From NCBI GenBank assembly GCA_041390465.1, contig JAWKPW010000007.1, forward strand, positions 1-64,000: a stretch of DNA of 64,000 bases, in the 5' to 3' direction. The stretch is from JAABRU01 sp041390465 (GTDB taxonomy: Bacteria; Desulfobacterota; Desulfobacteria; Desulfobacterales; Desulfococcaceae). Below the pieces are notes generated by a model. That model worked only from the letters and a program-made list of their open reading frames with translations. It was not told the origin of the DNA and ran no database searches. The position numbers and the translations under genes are program-made. How positions within the stretch are numbered: the stretch's first letter is position 1; each line of letters begins with the position of its first letter. Shown in pieces: positions 16,157-25,488 of the stretch.

Positions 16157-17005
16157 ATGCCGGACAGATTTTTTATCACGCGAATTTTGATTATCATAGT
16201 GATGCCGCAGATATTGTTTGTCATATGTTCCTGTTCAGTAAACCGGAAAGAATCCTTTACAGATTATGGAATTCTGAGAGGAGAAGCCCAATGCTCTCTC
16301 CCTTTTTACGATCCTGTTTTTTATATGAAAAAAAATCAGGAAGAGAGCCGGAAAGATGCTGAAAACTCTTTTTCCCGGCCGGACGAATCTTATCCGCCGG
16401 ACAGTGCTCCGCCGCATAAACCGCCTCCTGCCAAACCGCATGAGGCAGCAGAAGATGCCGTCTGCGAGGCCGAAGCCGAAAAAACAGAATTGGCGGGAAA
16501 AAAATCCGTTTCTCTGCCGGATATGGATTTCTGCAAAGAATATTCCCGGAAACTGGGCATGGAACTGGACGGTACGGAAAACCGGAAACTCATCAGAGCT
16601 GTGGCAGAATGGATGGGAACGCCGTATCTGTGGGGCGGCTGTTCCCAAAAGGGCGTTGACTGTTCCTGTCTGGTCAAAAATATTTATGAAGACGTGTACG
16701 GCATTGAACTCAGACGCACCTCCGTGGAGATGTGCAATGCAGATTTCATGCCTGTGGAAAAGCAGAGACTGCGGGAGGGGGATATTATCTGCTTTGGCAC
16801 AAAGGAAGATGACATTTCCCATGTGGGACTGTATCTGAAGAACAACAAATTTGTCCATGCCAGCCAGTCCGGCGGCGTCAGAATCAGCAGCCTTGAAAGA
16901 AATTACTTCAAAAAACGGCTGATTATGGCAGGACGGACCATCCGTCCCCTGCAAATCAGTCTTGCCCGGCTGTCCATCAGCGAACTGGTGGTGGTGAACC
17001 CCTGA
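16157..17005 (+). CDS. NlpC/P60-family lipoprotein
   Basis: 282 residues starting at 16157, where GGGAGG lies eight bases upstream; a longer frame from 16076 lies in a repeat. A hydrophobic N-terminus ending VICSCSVN is a lipoprotein signal. A Pro/Glu/Ala-rich linker (about 70-130) leads to a C-terminal NlpC/P60 domain: catalytic Cys in KGVDCSCLVKNIYEDVYG, His in DISHVGLYLKNNKFVHAS. Such enzymes cut gamma-D-Glu-diaminopimelate or related peptidoglycan bonds. The next gene is a close paralogue. Confidence 0.85.
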   Translation: MPDRFFITRILIIIVMPQILFVICSCSVNRKESFTDYGILRGEAQCSLPFYDPVFYMKKNQEESRKDAENSFSRPDESYPPDSAPPHKPPPAKPHEAAEDAVCEAEAEKTELAGKKSVSLPDMDFCKEYSRKLGMELDGTENRKLIRAVAEWMGTPYLWGGCSQKGVDCSCLVKNIYEDVYGIELRRTSVEMCNADFMPVEKQRLREGDIICFGTKEDDISHVGLYLKNNKFVHASQSGGVRISSLERNYFKKRLIMAGRTIRPLQISLARLSISELVVVNP

Positions 17006-17473
17006 ATTCCGGTCTATTTCTTAATATTCTGTTATTAACTGATTTTACACAAAATAATTTTTCTTGAACATTTTCCCCGATTCATATATAACGTCCAAGT
17101 TTGAAAATGCTGTTTCTGCCGGATACAATCCCCATGCTGTCATTTATGGACAGTCAGAAAATTTTTTCATCCGCCAAAGCAGAGGCGGTGTGCAAAGAAA
17201 TTGCGCCCATTCATGCAGCACCGTTTTTCATCCGGTTCACGGAATTTTGTGTCCGTCCGCAGAAGCAGAAAGAGAGGAGCCTGCAAATTATTCCGCAATG
17301 GCAGACAGGCTGTCCGCGGAGAAATGGTGACGCGGTTCAGATCCCCGGATTCCCAAATCCTCCGCTCAGGGAACGGGAGTTTTTTCTGCATCATCAACCG
17401 GCTTGACCCGGCACGAAAATGGTTTGCAGACTGACAGTTGACTTGGAAACGGAATATCGGAACATGTAAGAAT
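17006..17473. other. Gap between the two NlpC/P60 genes
   Basis: About 470 bases. Several short ORFs overlap here in different frames but none has a recognisable motif or good ribosome site. No repeat of the main families is visible. Confidence 0.4.
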
Positions 17474-18442
17474 ATGAAACAGAAAGCATTGGAAGCCAGA
17501 ACAGTTTCTTTTATATTTTTCAGCACATTGACATTCGTCCTTTTCTCATCCTGCTCCACAGGAAACCGGATGACAGATTGGAGCGGCCCTTCCATGGGGA
17601 AATCCGCGCAGAAAATCATTGAGGAAAACACCGGGCAGACACAGGCGCCATCCACTGTGTCGGACCTGTCTTCCGAAAACTCTTACCAGGACATCTTTGC
17701 CGCCTGGTTCCATTTTGAGACCCGGGAAGAAATATCTCAGCCCGGTCTTCCTTTTCTCCTGTCTTCTGATACCGAAAAAACGCTGTGGGATTTCACAGAA
17801 CCTTCCTCTGACGCACAGGAGGACATGGAGGACGATCTTCCCTGCTCTGCGTGCATGGATGATCGTTTTGCCGATATTTTCAGTGATATAGAAGAAGAAT
17901 TGTCTGAACTTGCCGATTTCCGGGATGCAGGAAAACGTTTTGCAGCGCTTTCGGAAGACCGTGCAGGGCCAGACCGGTTTTATGAGAAATTTTCCCGCAT
18001 TCTTGGCATGAAACTTGACGGCACGGAAGACCCTGAGCTTCTTGCAGCCATTGATGAATGGCTGGGAACCCCTTATCGGCTGGGCGGATGCTCCAAAAAC
18101 GGCATTGACTGCTCCTGTCTGGTGAAAAACATTTATGAGGAAGTTTACGGAATCCGGCTGACCCGCACCTCCCGTGAGATTTTTGCGGAACTGACGCCCG
18201 TGAAAAAAACGGATTTGCAGGAAGGTGACATTCTGTGCTTTGCAAACCGCAAACGGATTTCCCATGTGGGAATCTATCTCAAAGACGGCAAGTTTGTTCA
18301 TGCCAGCCGCAAACATGGCGTTATCATCAGCAGCCTCAGTGAAAACTATTATCAGAAAAGATTTGCCGGTGCCGGCAGAATTCCCGGCCCTGCTGCTGTC
18401 TCCCTTTCAAAACTCATCCGGACAGGAACAGGCGGACTTTGA
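17474..18442 (+). CDS. NlpC/P60-family lipoprotein, paralogue
   Basis: 322 residues from the ATG at 17474, chosen because the signal peptide starts here and ends in the lipobox LFSSCSTG. The C-terminal domain matches the previous gene almost segment by segment: LGGCSKNGIDCSCLVKNIYE (catalytic Cys), EGDILCF, RISHVGIYLKDGKFVHAS. The linkers (about 60-180) have diverged and are acidic here. A tandem duplication followed by linker divergence is the simplest history; both are presumably anchored in a membrane facing peptidoglycan. Confidence 0.85.
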   Translation: MKQKALEARTVSFIFFSTLTFVLFSSCSTGNRMTDWSGPSMGKSAQKIIEENTGQTQAPSTVSDLSSENSYQDIFAAWFHFETREEISQPGLPFLLSSDTEKTLWDFTEPSSDAQEDMEDDLPCSACMDDRFADIFSDIEEELSELADFRDAGKRFAALSEDRAGPDRFYEKFSRILGMKLDGTEDPELLAAIDEWLGTPYRLGGCSKNGIDCSCLVKNIYEEVYGIRLTRTSREIFAELTPVKKTDLQEGDILCFANRKRISHVGIYLKDGKFVHASRKHGVIISSLSENYYQKRFAGAGRIPGPAAVSLSKLIRTGTGGL

Positions 18443-18547
18443 GAAAAGTCTGTTTCAGAATCTGTCCAGGAAAGTCCGATATTTCTTGTCATCCGTCCTG
18501 TATGGTGATATGAATTTCCGCAGAATCTTCACGCCCGAGGTCTTATC

Positions 18548-19357
18548 ATGAAAAATATGCCGGAAAACGCATGGGATCTGCTGGATCGACCGGAAATCAC
18601 GCGATGCCTCTTTCATCCCCGCTCCGAGGAACTGATTTTGCACGGCATGTCTCCGGACAGGGATATTTTCATTCCGGTGAAAGACGATGCCGTGATCGGA
18701 GCCTGTTTCCACATGTGTCAGAAAAATGGGGCCAATATCCTTTTTTTTCACGGAAACGGGGAGATCGTGGCGGATTATCAGGAAATGGGGGAAATATACA
18801 ACCGCATGGGCATCAATTTTCTGGCTGCGGATTACCGGGGATATGGCAGATCCACAGGTTCCCCAAGTGTCAGTGCCATGATGCGGGACAGTCACACAAT
18901 TTTTGCATTCACCTGCAACTGGCTGAAGGAAAGGGAATATACCGGGCCGCTGATTGTCATGGGCAGATCTTTGGGAAGCGCATCCGCTCTGGAACTGGCA
19001 CATGCCTGCGGAGATCAGATGCACGGGCTGATTGTGGAAAGCGGTTTTGCCTTTGCCATTCCTCTGCTCCGGCGGCTGGGGGTTCCTTTCACAGCCACAT
19101 CTTTTGAAGAAAAACAGGGTTTTGCAAATTTGGAAAAAATCCGGAATTTTGACAGGCCCGTGCTGATTATCCACGCGGCGCATGATCATATCATTCCCTT
19201 TTCTGATGGCCAGACTCTGTATGATGCCTGCGGATCAGCAGACAAAACTCTGCTGCGGATTCCGGGTGCGGATCACAACACGCTGCTTCATGCGGGTTTT
19301 TCAGAATACATGAAGGCAGTGAAAACTTTGGCAGAAAAAGCAGAGCTCCGCATCTGA
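18548..19357 (+). CDS. Alpha/beta hydrolase
   Basis: 269 residues of the cytosolic alpha/beta-hydrolase type: oxyanion motif FFHGNGEI near 63, AADYRGYGRSTGS near 98, nucleophile elbow VMGRSLGSASALE (Ser near 143), acid in IIHAAHDHIIPFSDG and His in PGADHNTLLH. No signal peptide. The fold group covers esterases and peptidases; the substrate is not predictable. Downstream of the NlpC/P60 pair in the same direction with a gap of about 100 bases, so it may be co-transcribed. Confidence 0.85.
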   Translation: MKNMPENAWDLLDRPEITRCLFHPRSEELILHGMSPDRDIFIPVKDDAVIGACFHMCQKNGANILFFHGNGEIVADYQEMGEIYNRMGINFLAADYRGYGRSTGSPSVSAMMRDSHTIFAFTCNWLKEREYTGPLIVMGRSLGSASALELAHACGDQMHGLIVESGFAFAIPLLRRLGVPFTATSFEEKQGFANLEKIRNFDRPVLIIHAAHDHIIPFSDGQTLYDACGSADKTLLRIPGADHNTLLHAGFSEYMKAVKTLAEKAELRI

Positions 19358-19412
19358 AACCTGTCCGGAGTGCAACGATATTTCAAAGGAAGGAAGAGAA
19401 TAAAGACAGTCT

Positions 19413-20972
19413 ATGGTATTATCCATTTTTCAGAAAATCCGGAACAAAATCCGGAATCTGACCAAACGGGACAAAAAAAGGGGCGGTGAGGACACAGCCT
19501 CTCCGGAATCCCGGTCTGAGATCGGGCTGAAAACTGAAAAAAACGGTGAAGCACCGGAGGAAATTCCGGCAGAATCCCGGACCAGAAAACGCCGCCGCAG
19601 AAAAAAGACAAAGGATCAGACACTTCCGGCCGCAATTCCTGCACATGACAGCGTGCAGAGGGAAGAGCATTGGGACATCTCCATGTTTGAGATGCCTCCT
19701 GCCGAAGGGAAAATGCGTTTTCATGATCTGAACCTTCCTCCTGAAATCATGCATGCGATTGCAGATTTGGGCTTTCAGTACTGCTCCCCCATTCAGGCCG
19801 AAATCCTGCCTGCCACCCTCAATGGCAAAGATGCCTCAGGACAGGCGCAGACCGGCACAGGAAAAACAGCCGCGTTTCTGATTACGGTGCTGACGCATTT
19901 TCTGCGCAATCCCCTTTCCGGAAGAAGAGAATTTGGCACCCCGCGTGCCCTGGTGCTGGCTCCCACACGGGAACTGGTCATGCAGATTGCGGAAGAAGCC
20001 GAACTTCTGGCAAAATACTGCCCCATGCGGATCGTGAGCATTTTCGGAGGCATGGATTATCAGAAACAGCGTCGCCAGTTGAGTGATCAGGCAGTGGACA
20101 TTGTTGTGGCCACTCCGGGCAGACTCATTGATTTCTGCGAGCATTATGATGTGCATCTGGAGAAAGTCGAAGTGCTGGTCATTGATGAGGCGGATCGGAT
20201 GCTGGATATGGGATTCATTCCCCAGGTGCGGCGCATTGTCCGGGAAACCCCCCATAAGGACAGACGCCAGACCCTGTTTTTCAGTGCAACCATGACCGGA
20301 GAGGTGGAGCGGCTGGCTTCCCAGTGGACAACGGATCCCCTCACTGTGGAAGTGGAGCCGGAGCAGGTGGAAGTGGCCTCTGTGGAGCAGATTGTCTATC
20401 TGGTGACATCCAAAGAGAAATTTGCTTTGCTTTACAATATCATCGTGCGTCAGGATCTTCGGAGGGTGATTATTTTCTGCAATCAGAGGGCAGAAACCCA
20501 GCGAATTGCGGATCTGCTCAAGCGTTCCGGGATCAACTGTGAAGTGATTTCCGGCGAAGTGCCCCAGAAAAAACGTATGCACACACTGGAAAAATTCCGT
20601 TCGGGAACTGTCCGGGTGCTTGTGGCAACCGATGTGGCAGGCCGGGGACTTCATATTGAGGGCGTGAGTCATGTGGTGAATTATTCCCTTCCCCATGAAC
20701 CGGAAAACTATGTGCATCGCATTGGCAGAACCGGCAGGGCCGGAGCCACCGGCACGTCCATCAGTTTTGCCTGTGAGGAGGATTCCTTTTATCTTCCGGA
20801 AATTGAAAAATTTCTCGGTCATTCCCTTTCCTGCACCCAGCCCGAAGAGGAATGGCTTGTTCCTCCGACACTTGCCTCCCCCCAAAAAAAGACCGGGGAA
20901 AAAAGAAAATATCCGCCCCGGCGCGCACCGTCCCGCAGTCAGAGAAGACCCAGGAACTCCGGAAGGCCGTGA
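19413..20972 (+). CDS. DEAD-box RNA helicase, RhlB/RhlE type
   Basis: 519 residues. A basic N-terminal extension (TRKRRRRKKTK near 60) precedes the core: Q motif with YCSPIQAEILP, Walker A AQTGTGKTA near 144, PTRELVMQI, TPGRLIDF, DEAD box VIDEADRMLDMGF near 257, FSATMTG, and in the second RecA domain VATDVAGRGLHIEG and HRIGRTGRAG near 434. The tail is Pro/Arg-rich and probably binds RNA. It unwinds RNA duplexes in decay or ribosome assembly. It converges on the next gene with no gap. Confidence 0.92.
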   Translation: MVLSIFQKIRNKIRNLTKRDKKRGGEDTASPESRSEIGLKTEKNGEAPEEIPAESRTRKRRRRKKTKDQTLPAAIPAHDSVQREEHWDISMFEMPPAEGKMRFHDLNLPPEIMHAIADLGFQYCSPIQAEILPATLNGKDASGQAQTGTGKTAAFLITVLTHFLRNPLSGRREFGTPRALVLAPTRELVMQIAEEAELLAKYCPMRIVSIFGGMDYQKQRRQLSDQAVDIVVATPGRLIDFCEHYDVHLEKVEVLVIDEADRMLDMGFIPQVRRIVRETPHKDRRQTLFFSATMTGEVERLASQWTTDPLTVEVEPEQVEVASVEQIVYLVTSKEKFALLYNIIVRQDLRRVIIFCNQRAETQRIADLLKRSGINCEVISGEVPQKKRMHTLEKFRSGTVRVLVATDVAGRGLHIEGVSHVVNYSLPHEPENYVHRIGRTGRAGATGTSISFACEEDSFYLPEIEKFLGHSLSCTQPEEEWLVPPTLASPQKKTGEKRKYPPRRAPSRSQRRPRNSGRP

Positions 20973-21956
20973 TCAGTTCCTGTCTTTCCAGTTCCACCAT
21001 TTCAGCAGTTCCGGATCATGCTTCTTTTGGGAAGCATAATAAACCGCACAGCGGAACACATACAGCATACAGGGATCTGTCTGAATTCCTCTGATGCGGT
21101 TCAAGTGCTGATACATTTCCTGGGGATTCCGGTCTCTGAATTCTTCAACAGATCGGTATCCCATATCCCAGAAATCCTCTGCCGTCTTTTTCCCCACCCC
21201 CGGAATCACCTGAAATTCCCTGCATATCTGTTTTTTGCCTGTCACACTTTCAGTTGACACGAGACGCGCAAGCCGCTCTGTTTCCTTCTGTACGGACAGC
21301 CGGACAATGCAGGCATGAAGATTGCCGTATTCATATGCGGAAACCGGCAGTGCTGTATGCACGGCTTCCTGAATTTCCGCATAGGATGCGCGGGGAAGTT
21401 CCAGTTTTTCAAACAGACGCACTGTATAGCGATCCACAGCAAAAACCGGTCTGCCAAATGCGTAACACAGAATGGAATCCGCGGTTTCCGGGCCTATGCC
21501 TTTCCATGAGAGCAGCATTTCCCTCAGTGTTTCGGTGGAAAGAATGCGGAGTCCTGCAATTCCGCCGCAGTTGATGATATGCCGGGAAATTTCCCGCAGT
21601 CGCGCTGCTTTCTGATTGAAATATCCGGCAGGCCGTATGGCTGTTTCCAGACGTTCATCGCATTGTGCAATTTTTTCCATGTTCAGAAGGTTCTGTGAAT
21701 TCAGATTCATGACGGCTTTTTCCGCATTCCGCCATGCCGTGTTCTGCGTCAAAATGGAACCGGCAATGATTTCAAAAGCTTCTGAATCTGTTATCTGCCG
21801 ATCTTCTGCTTCCGGATGATACACGGGCGCTTTTCCTTTTTCCTCTGTCACAGGCCACCATCCCTGATCGCCGTACATTTGAAAAAGCACCCGGTTGAGA
21901 CTGATGATTTTTTCTTCCGCTTCGTTTCCAGCAGAAGCACAGGCAGCGCGAGGCAT
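20973..21956 (-). CDS. Endonuclease III-like glycosylase fused to a Cdd1 domain
   Basis: 327 residues. Residues 10-220 are HhH-GPD: GSILTQNTAWRNAEKA, helix-hairpin-helix LSWKGIGPETADSI and the catalytic-Asp strand PVFAVDRYTVRLFEK. The FeS-cluster cysteines of Nth are absent. Residues 240-327 are a second helix-hairpin-helix unit, IPGVGKKTAEDFWDMGYRSV through CMLYVFRCAVYYAS to LLKWWNWKDR, the Cdd1 (pathogenicity locus) domain normally found alone. It probably recognises damaged bases. AAGGAG precedes the ATG. Its stop is adjacent to the helicase stop. Confidence 0.85.
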   Translation of the reverse strand: MPRAACASAGNEAEEKIISLNRVLFQMYGDQGWWPVTEEKGKAPVYHPEAEDRQITDSEAFEIIAGSILTQNTAWRNAEKAVMNLNSQNLLNMEKIAQCDERLETAIRPAGYFNQKAARLREISRHIINCGGIAGLRILSTETLREMLLSWKGIGPETADSILCYAFGRPVFAVDRYTVRLFEKLELPRASYAEIQEAVHTALPVSAYEYGNLHACIVRLSVQKETERLARLVSTESVTGKKQICREFQVIPGVGKKTAEDFWDMGYRSVEEFRDRNPQEMYQHLNRIRGIQTDPCMLYVFRCAVYYASQKKHDPELLKWWNWKDRN

Positions 21957-22021
21957 TTTCTTTCTCCTTTCCAGTCTGCAAATAAGCAGTCTGGCAGACT
22001 GTCAAGTTTGATTTTGTAAGG

Positions 22022-22056
22022 AAAAACCGGATTTTTCCAAAAAATCCGGTTTTTTT
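22022..22056. repeat. Hairpin AAAAACCGGATTTTT family
   Basis: AAAAACCGGATTTTT and AAAATCCGGTTTTTTT form a near-perfect stem. Other copies at 39747-39781 and 60421-60457. It lies directly upstream of the endonuclease gene and may end transcription on either strand. Confidence 0.7.
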
Positions 22057-22063
22057 GCAGGTA

Positions 22064-22165
22064 ATACCGATTCTCCTTTGAAACCCATGCCTGCCGCCGG
22101 ATTTGTTTTCCGCAAAGGTCACAAAAAACTGGCAGCACCGTATGAAATCAACGGCGAATCGGTAT
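22064..22165. repeat. MITE-like element, ATACCGATTCTCC ends, copy 1
   Basis: 102 bases. ATACCGATTCTCCTTTGA at one end is the inverse of TCAACGGCGAATCGGTAT at the other. Same ends as copies at 32324, 39852, 45110, 56856 and 60383. Confidence 0.75.
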
Positions 22166-22194
22166 AACAGCGTTTCGCTGATTCAGGACTGGAA

Positions 22195-22290
22195 AAAATC
22201 TGAACACATTGAAATTATTATAGAAAAAAAATACAGAAAACAAATCAGAATCCCGGAAGGGATGACATTGTCAAGCATTCTGATCCACTG
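22195..22290. repeat. Partial copy of 136-bp AGTGGGTCAAA element
   Basis: ATTATTATAGAAAAA, GAATCCCGGAAGGGATGACA and TTGTCAAGCATTCTGATCCACT match the right half of the full copies. The last residues of the U32 protein are translated from it. Confidence 0.65.
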
Positions 22291-23536
22291 TCAAATTATC
22301 CTGTGACGGTCTGCTTTCCTGCGGAGATTTGCGGATCAGATCATTGGCCCAGCATGGTGCATTCAGAGAAAGGATCGCTATACTGCCGGGCTGGGCAACG
22401 GAAATGGGTCGGCCCCTGTCATCTTCCATACTCCTGATGCGGTCCTGTTTCAATTCTTCACCGGGAGAAAGAATTTCAATCCTGTCACCTGTGACAATCT
22501 TGTTTCGGACATCCACCCGAAACCGGCCATGTCCCATATCTTCAAGCACTTTGCCTGCAAAAACATATTCTGTGTCATACACGCATTCCGCATAATTGGG
22601 AATCACCTCATCCGGATCATGAAAATAAAAACCTGTGCAGTATCCCCGATAACTGATTTTGGACAGTTCCGCGATCCATTCTTCTTTCACTTTCCAGGAT
22701 TGCGGATTTGCCGCATACGCATCAATGGCCTCCCGGCAGGCTTTGACCACTGTGGCCACATAATGAATGCCTTTCATGCGTCCTTCAATCTTCAGGGAAT
22801 GGATGCCCGCCGCCACCATTTCCGGGATATGGGCAATCATGCATAAGTCTCTGGAATTGAACACATAACTGCCCCGTTCATCTTCCATGAGCGGATAATA
22901 CTGCCCGGGGCGTTTTTCCTCCATCAGTGCGTAATTGAAGCGGCAGGGATGGCAGCACATGCCCCGGTTGCTTTCCCGTTTTGCCATAAAACTGCTCAGC
23001 AGACAGCGGCCTGAATAGGAAATGCACATGGCCCCGTGGACAAATGCCTCAATCTCCATGCCGGTCTTTTCTGCAATCTCCCGGATTTCCTCCAGGCTCA
23101 GTTCCCGCGCCATATTCACCCGCACTGCGCCCAAATCTTTCCAGAACTGGGCAGTGCGAAAACTGGTGGTATTGGCCTGCGTACTGACATGAATGGGGAT
23201 TTGCGGTATAATCTCCCGTGCCTGCATGAAAATTCCCGGATCTGCAATAATAACTGCATCGGGCCGGATTTCTCCCAGACTGTGCAGATATTCCCCGATT
23301 GCTTCATATTCCTCATTCCGGGGATAGATATTGCAGGCCACATACACGTTCACCTTTTTTTCATGGGCAAAGGCAATGGCCTGCCTCATTTCATCCAAAG
23401 TGAAATTGCCGGAAAAATTCCGCAGACTGAAATCCTTTCCGGCCAGATACACGGCATCCGCGCCATAGTGTATGGCTGTTTCCAGTTTTTCAAAGTTTCC
23501 TGCCGGAGCAAGAAGTTCGGGTTTTGCAATGCTCAT
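22271..23536 (-). CDS. trhP: U32-family tRNA hydroxylation protein (TrhP-like)
   Basis: 421 residues. PELLAPAGNFEKLETAIHYGADAVY is the N-terminal U32 start, and EAFVHGAMCISYSGRC with two further cysteines (GMCCHPCR) near 185 is the U32 signature, now linked to prephenate-dependent hydroxylation of uridine 34 in tRNA by TrhP. SLKIEGRMKG is also conserved. The C-terminal ten or so residues (ending TVDQNA) come from a dispersed repeat, so the original end is lost. The ATG overlaps the stop of the DUF3786 gene by four bases, indicating translational coupling. Confidence 0.85.
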   Translation of the reverse strand: MSIAKPELLAPAGNFEKLETAIHYGADAVYLAGKDFSLRNFSGNFTLDEMRQAIAFAHEKKVNVYVACNIYPRNEEYEAIGEYLHSLGEIRPDAVIIADPGIFMQAREIIPQIPIHVSTQANTTSFRTAQFWKDLGAVRVNMARELSLEEIREIAEKTGMEIEAFVHGAMCISYSGRCLLSSFMAKRESNRGMCCHPCRFNYALMEEKRPGQYYPLMEDERGSYVFNSRDLCMIAHIPEMVAAGIHSLKIEGRMKGIHYVATVVKACREAIDAYAANPQSWKVKEEWIAELSKISYRGYCTGFYFHDPDEVIPNYAECVYDTEYVFAGKVLEDMGHGRFRVDVRNKIVTGDRIEILSPGEELKQDRIRSMEDDRGRPISVAQPGSIAILSLNAPCWANDLIRKSPQESRPSQDNLTVDQNA

Positions 23537-24363
23537 GGATTGATATTTATGTCTCCCTCGGCAAAACCGTGCCGGTGTGAGAATTTCTCAAACATCTGTG
23601 CCAGTCCGGTTCCCAGATTGAATGCCGCATCCGCGCCCAGATTCTCGTCTGCGGTTTTGTCAAAAAACACATTGAGATTGGAGACCAGTCCCTCTTCCGG
23701 TTTCCAGTAGCATATCATAATCGGCACTTTGGGCAAAGGATGCAGCACCACCGATATGTCAGACTCGAACTGCTTTTCCACCTCTTTTCCGCTGAACATA
23801 TGCACAATATTGTCAAAGAAACCGGGATAAATATCAGCCACCCGCTTCATGGCCTCTTCACAGCGTTTCTGAAAAAGCGGGTATTTTTCCCTGCCGTTTT
23901 TCAATTCCCGGAAAGAGCGCCAGTCACCGGAAACATCCTGTCCTTTTCCATGAAGAATGTAATGGAGCAGAGGAGCCACCACCCACACATTGACATGAAT
24001 ATCGGTGAAAAAATTTCCCTGCGCATCCACAGTGAAATTTTTGCCAAGCATCGGTATTGTCAGTTTTCCGTCCGTGCACTGTCCTCCGGTTCTGCCCGCA
24101 GCTTCGGCCAAATCACAGTTGCGGATTTCCTTTTTCAACGCTTCCATATATTCAGCACGGGTGTCATCCATTCCGTTTTCCTGGGCAGGTTCATCGGAAA
24201 AACTCCGGATGGTTTCTGCATCCAGTTTCGGGCATTCGCTGAGCTTTTTCTGCCCCGTGACAACCGCACCGGCAAAGGCCAGGCAGGTTTTCAGTCCGCA
24301 TTCCTGACAGTTGGACTGATCCAGCAGTTTGAAGATTTCCATTGCATTTTTGGGTTTTGGCAT
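23533..24363 (-). CDS. DUF3786 protein with N-terminal 4Fe-4S motif
   Basis: 276 residues. The N-terminus NCQECGLKTCLAFAGAVV..C has the four cysteines of the Fe-S domain found in corrinoid/Fe-S proteins and RnfB-like proteins. The rest (about 90-270) is DUF3786, common in anaerobic Desulfobacterota and acetogens; function unknown, perhaps linked to one-carbon or corrinoid metabolism. AGGAGG lies eight bases before the ATG at 24363; the frame extends to 24438 without a ribosome site. Overlaps trhP by ATGA. Confidence 0.8.
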   Translation of the reverse strand: MPKPKNAMEIFKLLDQSNCQECGLKTCLAFAGAVVTGQKKLSECPKLDAETIRSFSDEPAQENGMDDTRAEYMEALKKEIRNCDLAEAAGRTGGQCTDGKLTIPMLGKNFTVDAQGNFFTDIHVNVWVVAPLLHYILHGKGQDVSGDWRSFRELKNGREKYPLFQKRCEEAMKRVADIYPGFFDNIVHMFSGKEVEKQFESDISVVLHPLPKVPIMICYWKPEEGLVSNLNVFFDKTADENLGADAAFNLGTGLAQMFEKFSHRHGFAEGDININP

Positions 24364-24780
24364 TAAAATATCCTCCTTTCCCTTATTTTTGTCTGGTGGG
24401 TGAATCTTCTGCGCGTTTTGTCCGGGCGCTGTGCACATTCACTGCGGTCAAAAACTCCGTGTGTCAGCCGTTTCCCCATCGTTTTCTGAAACAGCAGATT
24501 TTCACCAGTCCAAAGCGGCATACAATCATACAGATATTTATTATAATTTCTTTTCCCCGTGTTTCAACCTTTGATCAGGCAGAAAAACACAGGAAAAAGA
24601 TCCGGGGAGACAACAGCCTCCTGTTTTTGTTTCCGGTCTGCCGGATGGAATGCAGCCTGGGAAAATAATCTGAAACCGGGACATATTGCAATTTTTTTGA
24701 CAATGTGGGATAATCTTGTCAAAAATTCAATTCCCGCTCTTACTGAAGGACAACTCATCGGAATCAAAGGATATAAAAAA
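24364..24780. other. Divergent intergenic region
   Basis: About 415 bases between divergent genes; should hold both promoters. No good -35/-10 pair, repeat or RNA motif was identified. Confidence 0.35.
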
Positions 24781-25488
24781 ATGTACCCTCCTGAACATCC
24801 TTGTGAACCCAATGCGGACAGGCAGATGCCTCCGCCTGTCCCTCCAGCCCTGCGCGAATCCGGCATGTTCCCTCGATCCGCAATTCTCTGGATGTTATTT
24901 TTCCTGCTTCTTGCTGCTGTGGGCACAGGCGCATTCTTTCTGGGAAAAATGTCCGGCCCCGTCTGGCCCGTGTGGGAAAAAACAGAGCCGGAACTGCGGG
25001 AGGATATGGTGATTGATCGGGTCCGGCAGATTGCCAAATTTGTGAGTGTGGAATACCACATGGCAGATATTCTTGAATATGCACAGAAACAGTATCTGCC
25101 TTTTTTTGACAGAAAAATGCTGATTATTGCCAAAGCCAGAGTGCTGGCCGGTTTTGATTTTGACAAAGGCATCCGCGTCACTGTGGAAGACAGGGAAGGC
25201 CGGAAACACGCGGTCCATATCACGCTTCCGCAGCCGGAAATCATTTCGGTGGAGCCGGAATACCGCTATTATGACATTCAGGGAGACATTCCGCCGGAAG
25301 AGCATACCCTGATTCTGATGAAAGCCAAAGCCGCACTCCGTCAGGCAGCCATCCGGGAGGGAATTCTGGACAAAGCCAGGGAATCGGTTCAGATGCGGCT
25401 GCCTTATCTGTTTCCCGCATCCGAGGTTTATATCAGCTTTTTACAGGAGACAAACAAGCAAAATGAAGATCGTCACAACCCTTATTGA
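24781..25488 (+). CDS. DUF4230 membrane-anchored protein
   Basis: 235 residues from the ATG at 24781 (AAAGGAT upstream). A Pro-rich cytoplasmic start, one membrane segment (AILWMLFFLLLAAVGTGAFFLG, about 39-60), then an extracytoplasmic DUF4230 domain with FVSVEYHMADILEY and the strand-rich VLAGFDFDKGIRVTVED. Function of DUF4230 is unknown. The longer frame to 24559 has no support. The next gene starts 26 bases before this one ends, in another frame. Confidence 0.7.
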   Translation: MYPPEHPCEPNADRQMPPPVPPALRESGMFPRSAILWMLFFLLLAAVGTGAFFLGKMSGPVWPVWEKTEPELREDMVIDRVRQIAKFVSVEYHMADILEYAQKQYLPFFDRKMLIIAKARVLAGFDFDKGIRVTVEDREGRKHAVHITLPQPEIISVEPEYRYYDIQGDIPPEEHTLILMKAKAALRQAAIREGILDKARESVQMRLPYLFPASEVYISFLQETNKQNEDRHNPY

